From assembly GCA_030159075.1 (NCBI GenBank), contig BROG01000134.1:1-64000 (forward strand): a stretch of DNA of 64,000 nt, written 5' to 3'. Under the pieces are notes generated by a model. That model did not search any database and had not been told where the DNA came from. It was given only the letters and a program-made list of their open reading frames with translations. This document shows, one piece after another, positions 11,479 to 23,307 of the stretch. The first letter of the stretch is position 1. Each line of letters opens with the position of its first letter. This stretch comes from Atrina japonica (lineage: Eukaryota; Mollusca; Bivalvia; Pterioida; Pinnidae). Made by a program: the position numbers and the translations under genes.

Positions 11479-12477
11479 CTTACATTAATTACAGTGATGT
11501 GTGACAGATTATCTGATTTCCTTTCAGAGTTCAACAGCTCCTGCTTTTCTGCTTCTTTAAATGCAGTTTTATAATCTTGACTATTCTTTTGTATCCTGTT
11601 ATACTTAAAATTACAACAATAAAAAATTAAAATAATAAAATATCACTTATAATGCATAAATATAATTTTTATCAATTATTTGTATTTTTCCAATAATTTG
11701 CTACTCGGCTTTTCATATATCTAATGATGAAAATAAAGTACAAATTTCCAATTTCAAACACCCGTTTTATTTCACTCGTGAAAGATACCTTTTCAAGTCC
11801 AAGTTTATTTTCGATTAAACGAAACTGTACACTTTGAAAACCAGATCCGCAGCATAGTTTCCATCTACAAAATAAGAATCAAAGAACATAATCTGGTTTT
11901 TACTTTTACATTAACTGTTTTTTCTTTACTTTACATGGTCTTATAATTCTATATCATTGCCGTCATCATTGAAAGAGAAATAAAGACAAAGTCAGCAAAT
12001 TCCAAATGAAAATACTCAAAATGGAGAATTCAAAACTTTTGGCGTCACTATTCGAATTTAGAAAGCAGTATCTGATGGATAAATAGATCATGGTGAAAAC
12101 ATATTGAAAAACAATTTAAAAAATTGAATGTGTAAAAGCCAATGACCGCTCAAACTTGGTATTACAAATTACCAAACTATACTAACCAACTTTATACTAA
12201 CTTCTGTCAAAAATTATTAATTCAATTCGTTTCCACAGACAGTAATGTGCCACTTCATACACCAGACCGCATTATGGTAACTCCCTAGTTGGTAAGTATA
12301 TCTTAATGAATGATTTTACAATCAATAGGTGATGGGTACGTGTCAGCATATTGATGGGTACGAGTCGGTCAAAAAAATGGGTACCAGTCAGCCAGTTCAC
12401 ATAGATACGAGTTGTGATGAGTTGTAAACTTTTTCATCTGAAGTAGCCTTGAATTTTAGGCAAAGCGTCGTATTTAT

Positions 12478-13823
12478 TGAGGTTGTATCCTCGTCACAAT
12501 TGGTACAGACGTCTCAACAACCGCCAACGAAAAGGCAACTCAACATTTCACTTAGTGAAACAGAGTAATCGCAAACAAGACTATAATACCGACAATAAAA
12601 TTTGCGGAACGTTGACATTAAACGCAGTATTCGATATCCCTGTGTCAATAATTTGTCAGTGAATAGTTTACCTCTGTATATGAAATCTTCATATGTTGTA
12701 CACGACCTGGCATATCGGATCATTTGTGAAATATAAACTCCATATGCGGGTGACTGAGGGATATTACTTCTTAAATGTGGAAAATTTACGATGGGAAAGC
12801 CGAAATCGTCGCGTTTATCGTATAGCTTAGTTGCTAATTTCCCGTCTGTGTTTATATTACGTAAAATGTCTAAGTATGAAGCTTGTGTGCTTGATTCTGT
12901 TGTATCTTTAAGTTCTAGTTCGCTGGGATATATCGCATTGACATATGTATGAAAATTGTCATTATTAATTGACAAAACGTCGTCGATATATCTAAATGTC
13001 AAATTAAAGGATACCGCTAACTTTTTCTTCTTTTGATTCAGCACTTTCTGAATGAAGTCTGCTTCGTATGAATAAAGGAACAGGTCAGCCAATAAAGGAG
13101 CACAATTGGTTCCCATAGGAATGCCAACAGTTTGTTGAAAGACCATGTCTCCGAACATTACAAATATATTGTCTATTAGAAATTCCAGCATGTTTTTATA
13201 TCAACTTCAGTATATTTATGTGTAGAAACAGAGTGGTGTTTGACGCAATAAGTATCCTGATAGCCAATCACTAGGTATTTAAATTTTCGGGTACCACCTT
13301 TAGTGAAAAAACAGTTGTCTATGATGCTGAAAAGTCTTTCTTTTAATTTTTTATGTGGAATAGTAGTGTAAAGAGTAGAGAAGTCATAAGTTTTGATACT
13401 GTGAATTCGAGAAAAATTTTCTAAAAATTTTCTTCAAATTTTCTAAAAGCTGTTTAGAATTTTTTAAGTATCCACATCTGATTTACACCGCTTCTGGAAT
13501 AAGCAAATGTACAGTATTGTTGAAGTTTCTCCTTAACGGCTGTCAATATCTTGGTAAGGAGTAAAGATAAAGGTTTGGTAGAACATTTGCTGGATCCTGC
13601 TATGTATCTTTGCTTATATGGGGTTTTGTGAAGTTTGGGTATCCAGTATAAATGTGGTAGCTCGAAATCGGTATCCGTTGTAGGTATATCAAATGAGCGT
13701 AATACGGACACGTGATTTTGAAGGATCTCGTCCTTTGAAAGTGAGCTACGTGTGTATGTAGGATTTCCAGAATTCGTATTAAACACAAGTTCTTCTAATA
13801 AACAATTATAGTAATGTGCCTTA
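12478..13823 (-). mobile_element. Penelope-like element with RT domain (copy B)
   Basis: The minus-strand frame 13786-13454 carries an upstream RT block (LPHLYWIPKLHKTPYKQRYI, CSTKPLSLLLTKIL, GVNQMWILK). After broken sequence at 13453-13192, an uninterrupted 225-codon stretch (13191-12514) has the catalytic core: GIPMGTNCAPLLADLFLYSY (motif B), then FRYIDDVLSIN with the YIDD catalytic aspartates, then the KDTTESS...SYLDIL...GKLATKLYDKRDDF block and a long C-terminal part. The pattern matches Penelope-like RTs of marine invertebrates. No GIY-YIG endonuclease is seen. The tail is cut near 12478. Copy B lies head-to-head with copy C. Confidence 0.75.
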
Positions 13824-14765
13824 GGAATAATACATCAAACATGTTATAAAAATTACGATTTATAATTTCACTACAACATTGTAATCACTTATCTTTCTAT
13901 CGTACTGTCTAACACAAGCCGGGAGGGAAGTGACTTCGCCAGATCAACGTAAATACTACTACTGTACGTCAATAGGTCCTCCTACATCACGATTCCGGCA
14001 TTCAGGTTGAGTTTTTTAATGGGCTAAATTCACTTTTTGTTTCGCATTTTCCACCTTATGAACTTATCAAATTATATTGCATCTAAAGATAACCTATTGT
14101 GATACAAAATTTCAAAGTAAAGCATTTTTGGTTCAAATATTTGGCATTTCGGTTGTGTCAGTAAAATTTACAGCTGAAATAGATTTTATTACAGACGTAA
14201 CAAATTCTTTAAACATTTACCTGAACTCTAAAAACGCCAAAGGGGACATGGTTTCCAGGATTTCAAAATGCTGTACAATCAGCTGCAAAAAGAATTTAGA
14301 AAATATACTAGACGAGAAATAAAAACAAATAATTCAGATATGTCGTTTTTTTAGAATGCGGACAAGTGGTTGTCGTCTGAGAATAAGACATAAATGTTGT
14401 TTTGCTGGAAAATTCTTATTGAACAAATGTCAGTTCAATGTTATAGAATCTTATTGACGAAATTAATATTTGACAGGAACTATCTGATAACATCAACATA
14501 ATAATAATTACATTGAACACAACAAGGAACGTTTTAAAACAGATAATTGATATTTGCAGATAATTGAATTTAATTAGCCAAGGATATGCTTACCAATTTA
14601 GTCAAATTGACATTTGTGTTGTTTAAATATATTTTGGTGTAAAAACTTGAATGCAAATGACGCTTCCAGGGCACCTAATATGGAATTTCTTAACAATTTG
14701 AAAGCTATACGAAGGTTGATAAAAATATCGTACTCGAAAACTTAAAGTGATATAGTTTTTATTTG
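13824..14765. other. Spacer between inverted Penelope-like copies
   Basis: A 942-bp segment between the 5' ends of copies B and C. It has an 81-codon frame at 14077-14322 (plus) with no recognisable domain. It could be element 5' sequence, host spacer or an older insertion. I see no inverted or direct repeat that explains it. Confidence 0.5.
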
Positions 14766-16195
14766 TAAGGCACATTACTATAATTGTTTATTAGAAGAAC
14801 TTGGGTTTGATACAAATTCTGGTAATCCTACATGCACATCTAGCCCACTTTCAAAGGATGAGATCCTTCAAAATCACGTGTCCGTATTAAGCCCTTTCTA
14901 TATATCTACAACCGATACTGATTTTGAGCTACCATATATAATTATACTGGATACCTAAACTTCACAAAACCCCATATAAGCAGAGGTACATAGCAGGGTC
15001 CAGCAATGTTCCATCAAACCTTTATCTTTACTCCTTACCAAGATACTTACAGCCCTTAAAGAGAAACTTCAGGAATAATGTACAGTTGCATATTGCAGAA
15101 GCGGTGTAAATCAGATGTGGATACTTAAAAATTCTCAACAACACAATTTTTCTCAAATTTATAGTATCAAAATATACGACTTCTCTACTCTTTACACAAC
15201 AATTTCACATAAAAAATTAAAAGAGAGACTTTTTAGCATCATTGACAACTTTTTTCACTAAAAGTAGTACCCAAAAATTTACATAGATTGTATCTAGTCA
15301 TTGGTTATCATGATACTTATTTTGTCCAATACCATACTGATTCTACATTTGGTCCTTCACCAAATTGTCGGCATTCTTATGGAAACCAATTGTGGCCCTT
15401 AATTGTCTGAGATACGAAGAATAATTCATTCAGAAAATGCTGAATCAAAAGAAGTTAAAGCTAATGTGTACTTTAATTTGACATTTATATATATCGACAA
15501 CGTTTTGTCAATTAATAATGACAATTTTCATACATATGTCAATGCGATATATCCCAGCAAAGTAGAAATTAAAAATACAACAGAATTAAGCAAACACGCT
15601 TCATACTTAGACATTTTACTTACTATAGACACAGATGGGAAATTAACAACTAGGCTATCAATGCGAGGATTTCGACTTTCCCATCGTAAATATTCCACAT
15701 TTAAGTAGAAATATCCCACAATCACCTGCACATGGCGTTTATGTTTCACAAATTATCCTATATGCCAGGGCGTGTTCAACATATGAACATTCCATAAACA
15801 AATGTAAACTACTCACTGACAAATTACCGACACAGGGATATCGAAAACCGCGTTCGATGCCAACGTTCCGCAAATTTTATGGTCGGTATAATTGTCTTTT
15901 TTTGCAATTACTCTGTTTCATTAAGTGAATTGTTGAGTTGCCTGTTCGATAGCGGTCGTTGAGACGTCTGTACCAATTGTGACGTGGATTCGTTCCCCAT
16001 GTATTTCATTTGGCTTTGACTGTGGATTCACGGTGGGTGTGACCGGTCAAAAGGGGATGCTTACTCCTCCATGGCACCTAATCCCAGCTCTTGATTTCCA
16101 GAGGTCCGTGTTTGTTCAATTTTTACCAGATTTATATCTTTACCTTGGAAATGTATACTTTGGTTACTGGGATTTTTTATATCTTAGATATGTGA
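14766..16195 (+). mobile_element. Penelope-like element, decayed (copy C)
   Basis: The first bases (AAGGCACATTACTATAATTG) are the exact reverse complement of 13824-13805 region in copy B, so the two form the arms of a large inverted repeat. Coding remnants follow the same order as copy B: YWIPKLHKTPYKQRYIAG near 14950, CGVN-like, a MGTN-to-CGP region near 15390, YIDNVLSINNDNFHTYV at 15490 (second catalytic Asp of YIDD replaced by Asn), SYLDIL, then FRKFYGRY. Several frameshifts. The tail after 15960 matches copy A (GAGACGTCTGTACCAATTGT, CTTACTCCTCCATGGCACCT, GAGGTCCGTGTTTGTTC). Confidence 0.7.
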
Positions 16196-17507
16196 TGATT
16201 TAAATAATTAAAACACCAATATAATGTTTTACATGTATTTAAGTATAAAATGGTGCGTATTTCAGAAGCTACTATTTTCATTCAAGTAATAATCAGTGGA
16301 TAATCGAAACCCCAAGTCCAACATCATTTCAGTGATTAAACTGAGGCTGTTTAGTTGGTTGTTACACTTTTAACCAATAAATAGATTAAAGGATTTAATC
16401 TTTAAGTGTATTCAGGTATATAAATTGGCATATTTGATATCAACGGTGCAGTGTTACTCTTTTTTCTCAGAGTTTTATTTCCAATAAGCAACACAGTTTC
16501 AGAGACCAGAAGAGAACTTTTGGGGGTTTTCATAACTTCTATTATTCTTACCGACTCATCAATCCTCCAATTTTATCGCATATTGCAATTTTTGTCGCAT
16601 GCTTCAACTTTATCGGTTTTGATATTAACCATTTTAGCAGACGGCTTTGTGTTATTTACAAGACACTTATTATATACATAAATTGTCAACCGTAGAAAGT
16701 TCAACAATATTTTCTGTATGAAGATATGTAGTAAGATTTTTAAGATTCATCAACTCAAGATATCTTAATTTTAATTTTATTTGATTTTCAATAATTACTC
16801 GTCTGACCATATTTTCCTTGATTCGCATCAGTGATCTGAAGAATCAACATCGCCTAGTAACTTTTAACAGTTGAATTTAGAATGTACTTTATATTCCTAT
16901 CGTTATATGACATCTTGGGGTTAAGTGAAAGTCTTCGATAATTCACTTGCACTTTTGAAGATGACAACTACGATATTAATTTTCTTTGTTTTTTTTTTCA
17001 TGTAAAAAAATCAGTTTTGCGTAAATAAAACTTGCATGTCATATTACAAAATGAAATCAATTGACATATGTTTACGTGATAAGTTTCTTTTAATTATTTT
17101 ACCTTAAATACTTTACATATTCTTGTCATACATGTAGTTAACTGGAGCATTTCATTTCCAACCTTCGTCTCTTTCTCCTGTAATAATAATAATTATGATA
17201 ATAATAATGAATGATGATAATAGGATAGAGACGAAAACACGACGAAATTAGATTAATTAGATAGTTAAGATTGTAGATGTTGTTTTAATAAATGCTTTTG
17301 AAATGGCAGATTGATTTTACAAAAAAGTTTATGTGGCAGTATCACAACAAGATTGATATATACCTATATTCATACACACATATACATTCTATACTCATTA
17401 TAGAATACTTAATATAAAAATACATACCAAGTTCAAGTTATCTGTTATAAAATCCAAATCACGCAAAATAACGAGGAACCAAAGTTCAAAAGCTGAAACA
17501 AACAAAC

Positions 17508-17508
<1 letters not shown>

Positions 17509-17538
<30 letters not shown>

Positions 17539-17605
17539 GTTATTATTATTATTATTATTACCAATGATGATAGTGATTATAATAATAATAACAATAATAA
17601 CATAT
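17509..17605. repeat. (ATT)n microsatellite, partly inverted to (AAT)n
   Basis: TAT-TAT runs from 17509 to 17560 with one GTT interruption, followed by AATAATAATAACAATAATAAC at about 17580-17600. Confidence 0.95.
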
Positions 17606-18611
17606 TATTATCTACCATGAATATTTGGTAAAAGCAATTACTTTTATATAGTCGAAATATCGTGATAAGTATTTACGTCGATGATTGTGTGCATAAACAT
17701 GTGAAAATTACATTGTAAATTTTAAGAAAATAAGATAAACATATTAATCGCCTTACCTTGATGCGTGACAATAAAGAGAATTTCCTCATGAACATCCGAT
17801 TTCAGCTTCTGGTTCGTAAGAATACCTGGATTCAACTGAAATACAGATATGAATATTTGACTTGTGTCTACATTATATCGTATAGAAATAAAATGCAACT
17901 AAAATCAACAGTGACGCATGGTTCCAAACTCATCATTTTATATTTTCCAATTGAGCAAATATTCAATACGATGCGATGTCAGTATGACAATCGGGTTCTA
18001 GCGGAGTCCACTAACAATATATTTGTTTCCATTTATACACGAACCAAGTAATAAATGACCGAATTCGACACTTGACTTCTACGACGACCAGTTCAGTGCA
18101 GTATAAAGTTACCTTTAGATAGTTCGCATAAGTCACAGGATCTTCATCGTCTACACGGCACTGGTGCTTTGACATTATTACCTAAATGAAATTAAAATGC
18201 ATAATTATTAACTGGATTTCAATAATATACCCATTATTAATCAATACATTACTCCAAAATAAATTTGGCATTATAATTGTAAAATAAAATTTTAAAACTC
18301 TCAGACATTTTTCATACAAGCATCAGTTGTTTAAAATAACTGCTTCTTACCGATCATATATATATCTGAAATCATCTAATCAAATTACAGTTACCCTACC
18401 ATGTATATATAGCTAATGTCAATAACCACGTGAAGAGTTTGTTCATTCCTTATATCGAATCTTTTCAAAGAATTGGTATGTTTTAAATTTGATATTTCTA
18501 TATAAGAAGTCTGTATACGCCCACAATACTATAATGCTTATGAGTAATTACCCATCAATAACGTAAAAGGGCATCAGCTGTTTTTTTTTTCAAAATTTTA
18601 TTTCTTTTTTT

Positions 18612-18900
18612 CAACTTAGATTGGCATACAATAACAAAAAAGAGGTAAACACAGACATGTGAAAATTGCTTGTGAAACCCAGGTTTGACACTTTTTCAGT
18701 TGCTATTAATTAATGCAGCTTCACTCTTTGTATATGAATGCCACACTGGACAAGACATTTTCACAAAATCGATGTGGATGTATAAGGAATATAATAATGT
18801 ATAAGGAATATAATATTTTTGCCTGTGTATTGCTCTTATTTGTTATTATACATCAAGTACAGGTAGTAAAAGTAAAATAAAACCAAAATCTATATTTGTA
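18612..18900 (+). repeat. Dispersed repeat R1, copy 1
   Basis: Shares ordered blocks with 44553-44830: TTTAGACT/TTAGATTGG then CATACAATAACAAAA, GAGGTAAACACAGACAT versus GAGATATGCACAGGCAT, GAAACCC(A/T)GGTTTG(A/C)CAC, ATGAATGCCACACTGGAC versus ATGAATACCACTGGACC, TTTTCACAAAAT, and CTCTTATTTGTTATT(A/G)TAC with AAGTACA(A/G)GTAGTAAAA. Neither copy codes. Family unknown. Confidence 0.7.
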
Positions 18901-19306
18901 GTCAACACAGTTAATGCGCCGTCAACATTGTGATTTGTAGTAGACGAGAAACATAATTGAAGCTTCATTAAAGTACGTTATAAAGCAATAGATAAACATG
19001 TGTTTTTAGATTACAGAAATTAGAATTAGAGTAGTTCTGTACTTCCTATAAAGCATTGTATGATTATACGTTTTTTTATTGAAAAAGTAGAGAGGACTAG
19101 TACTTCAGATATAAATATAAAGCGTTTTTCTGTAACTATATAATTGTTAATTGTGAATAAATGTATCAACGGGAATTTGTAACATGGCGTAAGTGAGGTA
19201 AGACGTGTGATTAGAAGCTCCGACGTCGACAACCAAAATATGTTTATTTACTATATTATACATCTAAGAAATTAGTGAGTTGTGCGATTAAACAGTGTTT
19301 GACTAT

Positions 19307-20280
19307 TTTCTTATTGAAAATTTAGGGATAGACCCGATTTATTATGAATTCAATACTGTTGATGTCGTGACAGATCAAAATATAATGTTACAGAGATCTA
19401 ATAAAGACAAAGAAGTGAATCAATATGGTCGTAAACTAATTGAAATTTGTAAAAATGCTAATTTATGTATCGTAAATGGTAGACACGGAAAAGACGATGG
19501 TATCGGAAGAACAACAAGTAAAGATAATAGTACATGTACTTACTATCTAATAGCGTCCCCGAGGGGTTTTAGATTTATATCTGAGTTTGAAATCGAGGAC
19601 TACTCTTGTGTATTATCGGATGTACACAGTCCTGTTCTATTCACATTATCGAGTAACGAGGATAAAGAGAAACCCTTAAAAGTTTATCCTTATAGTATAC
19701 CTTGGAAAGCTAATGAAGCTGATATTTTTGTTTTTTGTTTGTTTGTTTATTTGTTTTTCGGTCTAGACGTTCAACAACTTGAATATCGTCTAAACAGTGC
19801 AGCATTGAAATTGGTAACATATATAGAATTAGTGTAAACACATCATTTCATCGGAAATATAGACCTTATAGTAATAAAAGAAATAATAAAGAATGGTTCA
19901 GAATTGGGTCAGAATGTAAAAGTGGACGGAAACGCTACCATATTGTGAAAAAAAATATAACGTAAACAAAAGTGAATCTAATAGAAGAAATCTACATGCA
20001 TGCAATAAACGAGGTATTAAATACTTAAGTTTTGGATTGGGAAACAATATTTGCTGGATTAAACAAACCTTGAAGGGAAAAGGAAGAAGGTCGAATTAAA
20101 ACAAAAATTAAATCCTTCGGTAACTCTGACAAACATCAGTACAACAACGTTATATGTTTGTGGAGATCCGTTTGTGGTATTACTAAAGAACAATATCATC
20201 TCGACTGTAGCCAAAATCTTACCAGACCCGTCCACCCTAACTCGTAAAGGGTGATAATCTAAACTTCTGAATTGGCTCAC
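19307..20280 (+). mobile_element. LINE relic, endonuclease C-terminal part
   Basis: The frame at 19295-19837 carries the end of an apurinic-type (EEP) endonuclease of non-LTR elements: GRKLIEICKNANLCIVNGRHG, a G-TT-D-STCTYYLIAS region, then FEIEDYSCVLSDVHSPVLF, where the SDH catalytic histidine region reads SDVHSP. After it come YRPYSNKRNNKEWF and CKSGRKRYHIVKK (near 19856-19940), matching the linker 'K-PWFD-EC---R--Y' before the RT. No RT motifs follow. Relic with stops. Confidence 0.6.
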
Positions 20281-20424
20281 CATAGATACTAACTTATATA
20301 TTTAGGGGTAAAGACAGGAAATGTACAATGTTTGATCTCAAACTACCACAATATTACAATACAAAAAAGTAATGACCGGGAATATCGTTAAATATAAAGT
20401 AATCAGGACTGGCCAGTTTGAGTA

Positions 20425-20507
20425 ACACACACACACACACACACACAAACAAACACACACGCACACGCAAGCACGCACACGCAAGCACGCACGCTCACAC
20501 ACACACA
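20425..20507. repeat. (CA)n microsatellite with GCAAGCACG variants
   Basis: CA repeats interrupted by CACGCACACGCAAGCACGCA units. Confidence 0.95.
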
Positions 20508-20730
20508 AATTCTTTTTCTAGGAGGAAAAGTGATTGCCAAACTTCATTTTCGTCGTGTCATTTAATCATAAGATGAAGTGCATCACAGGACTTTGGTCAG
20601 TTGATGACCGAGAATCATCGTGTCAACATCGGGTATTGAACTTCTATCAATATGCAACCGACAAAAAAAGAAAATGAAATGAGAAAAAGGGGTGAGAATC
20701 CACATCAGGGACAGTTCACTCTCAGACACG

Positions 20731-21275
20731 ATGGAAAAAGCATCAAGTATGGAAACTTTATTTTCATCGACGATGGATGCTATTCAGACCGTCACGGATA
20801 GTGCTCCCATGAACCGAGACATGATGGATAGTGTACCACGAACCCATCGGGTAGAAGTGGATAGTGTACAACGAACCCATCGGGTAGAAGTGGATAGCGT
20901 ACCGAGAGTCAATCTGATAGAAGTGACAAGGAGTCCACCTACAGAAAGGAGACAAGGTGTGACCACTTTTAAAGTAAGACCTGCTACCGTCAGAGGGTTA
21001 TCATTTCATCAGGAATTAAGAAAACCTTTAGCCTTACCCAATTTTTGTACGTATGAATCCAGGTACCTGACGTTTAAAGATCATTGGCTCAAATATCTAC
21101 CGGGACCTAAACAGACAGAATTAGCCAGAGCAGGATTTGTGTATTTAGGGAACAGTGATCACGTTCAGTGTTTTTGTTGTGGCATCTGTTTAAAAGATTG
21201 GGAATGGAACGATAATGCTTATACAGAACATTGACGTTGGTCTAAAGATTGTGCTTTCAGTCAACTAGTGATATA
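20731..21275 (+). pseudogene. BIR-domain (IAP-like) protein, interrupted
   Basis: An open frame 20692-21234 (possible starts at 20692 or at ATGGAAAAAG, 20731) contains three tandem 11-residue units of the form DSVPRTHRVEV (bases about 20827-20925), then a BIR domain: SRYLTFKDHW, LARAGFVYLG, VQCFCCGICLKDWEWNDNAYTEH. The expected zinc ligands Cys-Cys-His are visible, but a TGA falls directly after that His; in the same frame the last part (RWSKDCAF, with the fourth ligand Cys) follows the stop. BIR domains bind caspases or IAP antagonists in cells, and are also carried by some invertebrate viruses. With its stop it is probably dead here. Whether it is a host, viral or transposon-borne copy cannot be told from the window. 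Confidence 0.7.
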
Positions 21276-21416
21276 AAGAAAAAAAACCTGTGTGGAGCCT
21301 CCCTTCTGGGGACAAGCAAGTGCCTGACGGGAACGAGTCTAAATATAGAATAAGAAGAACGGGTATAAAGTAAAGTGGAGTGTAGTGACCAAACATCATT
21401 TGAATCAGTCATCAAC

Positions 21417-21917
21417 ATGATTTATCCAGGATTGTCTCAGACGCACCCAAATTATTCACCTAATTGTACACCATACATAGAAGGGGCTGATGAGTTTGAT
21501 GAAGTTCTCAAAACTTTAGACCAGTTGGAAGAATAACAAGAAAATGATGCAACCAAGTTTATGTTACGTGTTGCCTTGCTATCCACATTACAGAAAATGG
21601 GGGAAGAACTCACGACCATTACAGCTAGTCTGAAAGAATTGAAGGATAAACTACAGCCAGAAGTCAGAACATCGTATATGGGGTACGAATATAAGCCTTC
21701 TCCACAGACTCATCCTTGTTTCATTTGTGGTGAAATTGGACATTGGTCTCCTAGATGTCCTAGATCGGACCAATGTCATAAATGTCATCAGTCAGGTCAT
21801 TGGACTTATGAATGTCCCGAACAGACTTCAACGGGAATCAAACGTAAACTCAACTTGATGCTCAAGAAGGGAGAAAAAGCCACCAAGAAAGTGAAAGTGG
21901 AAACCAAACAGCAGTGA
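21417..21917 (+). pseudogene. CCHC zinc-knuckle protein, split by one stop
   Basis: An ATG at 21417 opens a 39-codon frame (MIYPGLSQTHPNYSPN...) ending in TAA at about 21534; the same frame continues without further stop to 21917 (next ATG 21561). The second part has a helical, charged stretch (MGEELTTITASLKELKDKL) and two CCHC knuckles: CFICGEIGHWSPRC and CHKCHQSGHWTYEC, then a lysine-rich tail (KKGEKATKKVKVETKQQ). Two adjacent CCHC knuckles followed by a basic tail are typical of Gag nucleocapsid or RNA-binding proteins. It lies 140 bp after the BIR remnant in another frame, so both may be parts of one decayed gene or element. Confidence 0.6.
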
Positions 21918-22111
21918 TTTTTTTTTAGTACTGCTATCATCTAAATACGTTTACTGTCACAGCGTCAAGGAATCCGAACCAACCTATCTAGGACAAAAGC
22001 TAACGTTCTTTTGCTCCATGCTGTATGGGCAAGATCAACCGTGGTAGTGAGACAAAGTGACAAAAGTTTTGTTTGCGTGTTGCAAGACTGTTTCATAGTG
22101 ATAAACGTTTT

Positions 22112-22500
22112 TAAAAAGTTTATCAGTGTTATCAAAGTTAATCAGTGGTATCAAAGTTAATCAGTGTTTCAAAGTTAATCAGTGTTCTCATAGTTCATTC
22201 TTATGTATTGTACATAGTCACAGAGGGACGGCCCTAATCCTTTGTCGACTATCTAAAAAAGTTTTTAGCGGGATGTTTATGTATTTATATCTGGGTATAA
22301 GGTGTACACGTTTAGAGTACACTTAGAGTTTAAACCTATTAGATATAAGGTGTACACTTAGAGTTTAGAGTAAACTTAGAGTCATGCTCTAGTATCTACA
22401 AGGTAGAGACAAAAGTTACATAGAGTGATCTGGTGTAAAACACCATTAACAAATGTGAGTAGAATGATACAAAGAGTAATAGTGTAACACTTAGAGTAGA
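22112..22500. repeat. Short degenerate tandem repeats
   Basis: About 22116-22190 holds four units of the type TCAAAGTTAATCAGTG(GTA/TT); about 22290-22400 holds repeats of (A)TAAGGTGTACACTTAGAGTTTAGAGTA type. No coding signal. The repeats sit between the zinc-knuckle remnant and the first histone-type gene end. Confidence 0.75.
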
Positions 22501-22572
22501 AGAGATACAGAGAAAATAAGGGTATACAAAGGATCTATGTTTTATTGTATAGAACTGCTCTAATCAGGCATA

Positions 22573-22612
22573 GGTTTCTTTTCGTAAAAGTTAGGTGGCC
22601 CTGAAAAGGGTC
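22573..22612 (-). terminator. Histone-type mRNA 3' end: stem-loop plus downstream element (gene 1)
   Basis: On the minus strand, GACCCTTTTCAGGGCCACC (stem-loop 22612-22597, one A-C mismatch) matches the metazoan replication-dependent histone 3' hairpin (6-bp stem, TTTC loop, ACCA-type 3' flank). Twelve bases on, ACGAAAAGAAACC (22585-22573) is in the place of the purine-rich histone downstream element bound by U7 snRNA. It lies 16 bases after the stop codon of the 61-residue frame. Confidence 0.8.
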
Positions 22613-22628
22613 GTTTGTGTTTTAGGCT

Positions 22629-22814
22629 TTATATGTCATGACATAAAAAGCATTTTGTCCGTTTTCTTTGCCGTCTTTTTCTTTTTCTTTTTTCAAACTT
22701 CACGAGCTCAATCCATTCATCGATGTTCGTTAGCCAGTCCACCTTTCTTCCCACTGTATCGGCACACGACATCCATTCTTGTTTTCTTGTACTTCGCCCC
22801 ACATGTTTACACAT
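22629..22814 (-). CDS. Small basic protein of a histone-type mRNA (gene 1)
   Basis: 61 codons, start at 22814. The protein ends in a strongly basic run (KFEKRKRKRRQRKRTK) followed by CFLCHDI; the N-terminal half has CADTVGRKVDWLTNIDEW. No histone fold or other domain is recognised. Evidence that it is a gene is its 16-base distance to a histone-type stem-loop and downstream element on the same strand, the same layout as three neighbours. It is divergent from gene 2 with a 222-bp intergenic region that includes a perfect GTGTGACGTCACAC palindrome. The basic run could bind nucleic acid or act as a nuclear signal; this is inference. Confidence 0.55.
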   Translation of the reverse strand: MCKHVGRSTRKQEWMSCADTVGRKVDWLTNIDEWIELVKFEKRKRKRRQRKRTKCFLCHDI

Positions 22815-22863
22815 TCAGCCATGATCAAGTAATGACTATAGACTCTTAGGCATACTCAGCAGG

Positions 22864-22877
22864 GTGTGACGTCACAC
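22864..22877. promoter_or_regulatory. CRE palindrome between divergent genes 1 and 2
   Basis: GTGTGACGTCACAC is a perfect 14-bp palindrome containing TGACGTCA. It is followed by CGCGTGAGC, which is repeated before gene 4 (about 23950). It is centrally placed between two divergent short genes and so may serve both. Confidence 0.5.
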
Positions 22878-23036
22878 ATCGCGTGAGCGTTTCTACTCAT
22901 TCTTGTTGAACATCGCTTAGTGAAAAACATAAAACAAAGTGGAGAGTATCTATACAGAAGCTATTCACAGAATTATTCTGTTACAACAGAAGACCAAGTG
23001 GCGTACAAGCCAGTGTGATCGTTACTGAGTCTACTG

Positions 23037-23294
23037 ATGAAACTCAATCAGAGATGGAGGCAACTGAAACATCAGCAAACCTCACAGACAGTCAGAGATC
23101 AACTCGACCGGCTGTACCGACAGTGCTTAGACTATTCGTCAGCTCAGTTTGTTTGTACTAGAAAACAGATAAGAGCTAGTTTTCGTCAACTACAGATACC
23201 GATCATCATGACTATCAAGAGAAAGACAGATGATATACTGGAAGCAGAACGACGTTTACCTCTGAAAAAGAGAAGATGTTACTGTCAATATTAG
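23037..23294 (+). CDS. Small Arg/Gln-rich protein of a histone-type mRNA (gene 2)
   Basis: 85 codons. MKLNQRWRQLKHQQ start, then QTVRDQLDRLYRQCLDYSS, FRQLQIP, TIKRKTDDILEAERRLPLKK and RRCYCQY at the end. It is basic and largely helical by composition, with a KKRRC cluster near the C-terminus. No known domain recognised. The stop codon is 13 bases before a canonical histone hairpin. The start is the first ATG in frame; the preceding 170 bp to gene 1 have no clear TATA. Intact frame, unlike gene 3. Confidence 0.55.
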   Translation: MKLNQRWRQLKHQQTSQTVRDQLDRLYRQCLDYSSAQFVCTRKQIRASFRQLQIPIIMTIKRKTDDILEAERRLPLKKRRCYCQY

Positions 23295-23307
23295 TAACCT
23301 AACCAAC

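Larger units (their letters stand above)
16200..19290. other. Non-coding stretch with one interspersed repeat
   Basis: No gene recognised; the frames at 16451-16681 and 17758-18051 have no motif. It contains an (ATT)n tract and, at about 18612-18900, a dispersed repeat also found at 44553-44830. Confidence 0.6.

Noticed and set aside
11169..11504. 111-residue Leu-Ser frame
   Set aside because: Translation of the (CT)n tract.
21487..21510. CTGATGAG on the plus strand
   Set aside because: It is part of the zinc-knuckle protein frame and lacks the GAAAC core.
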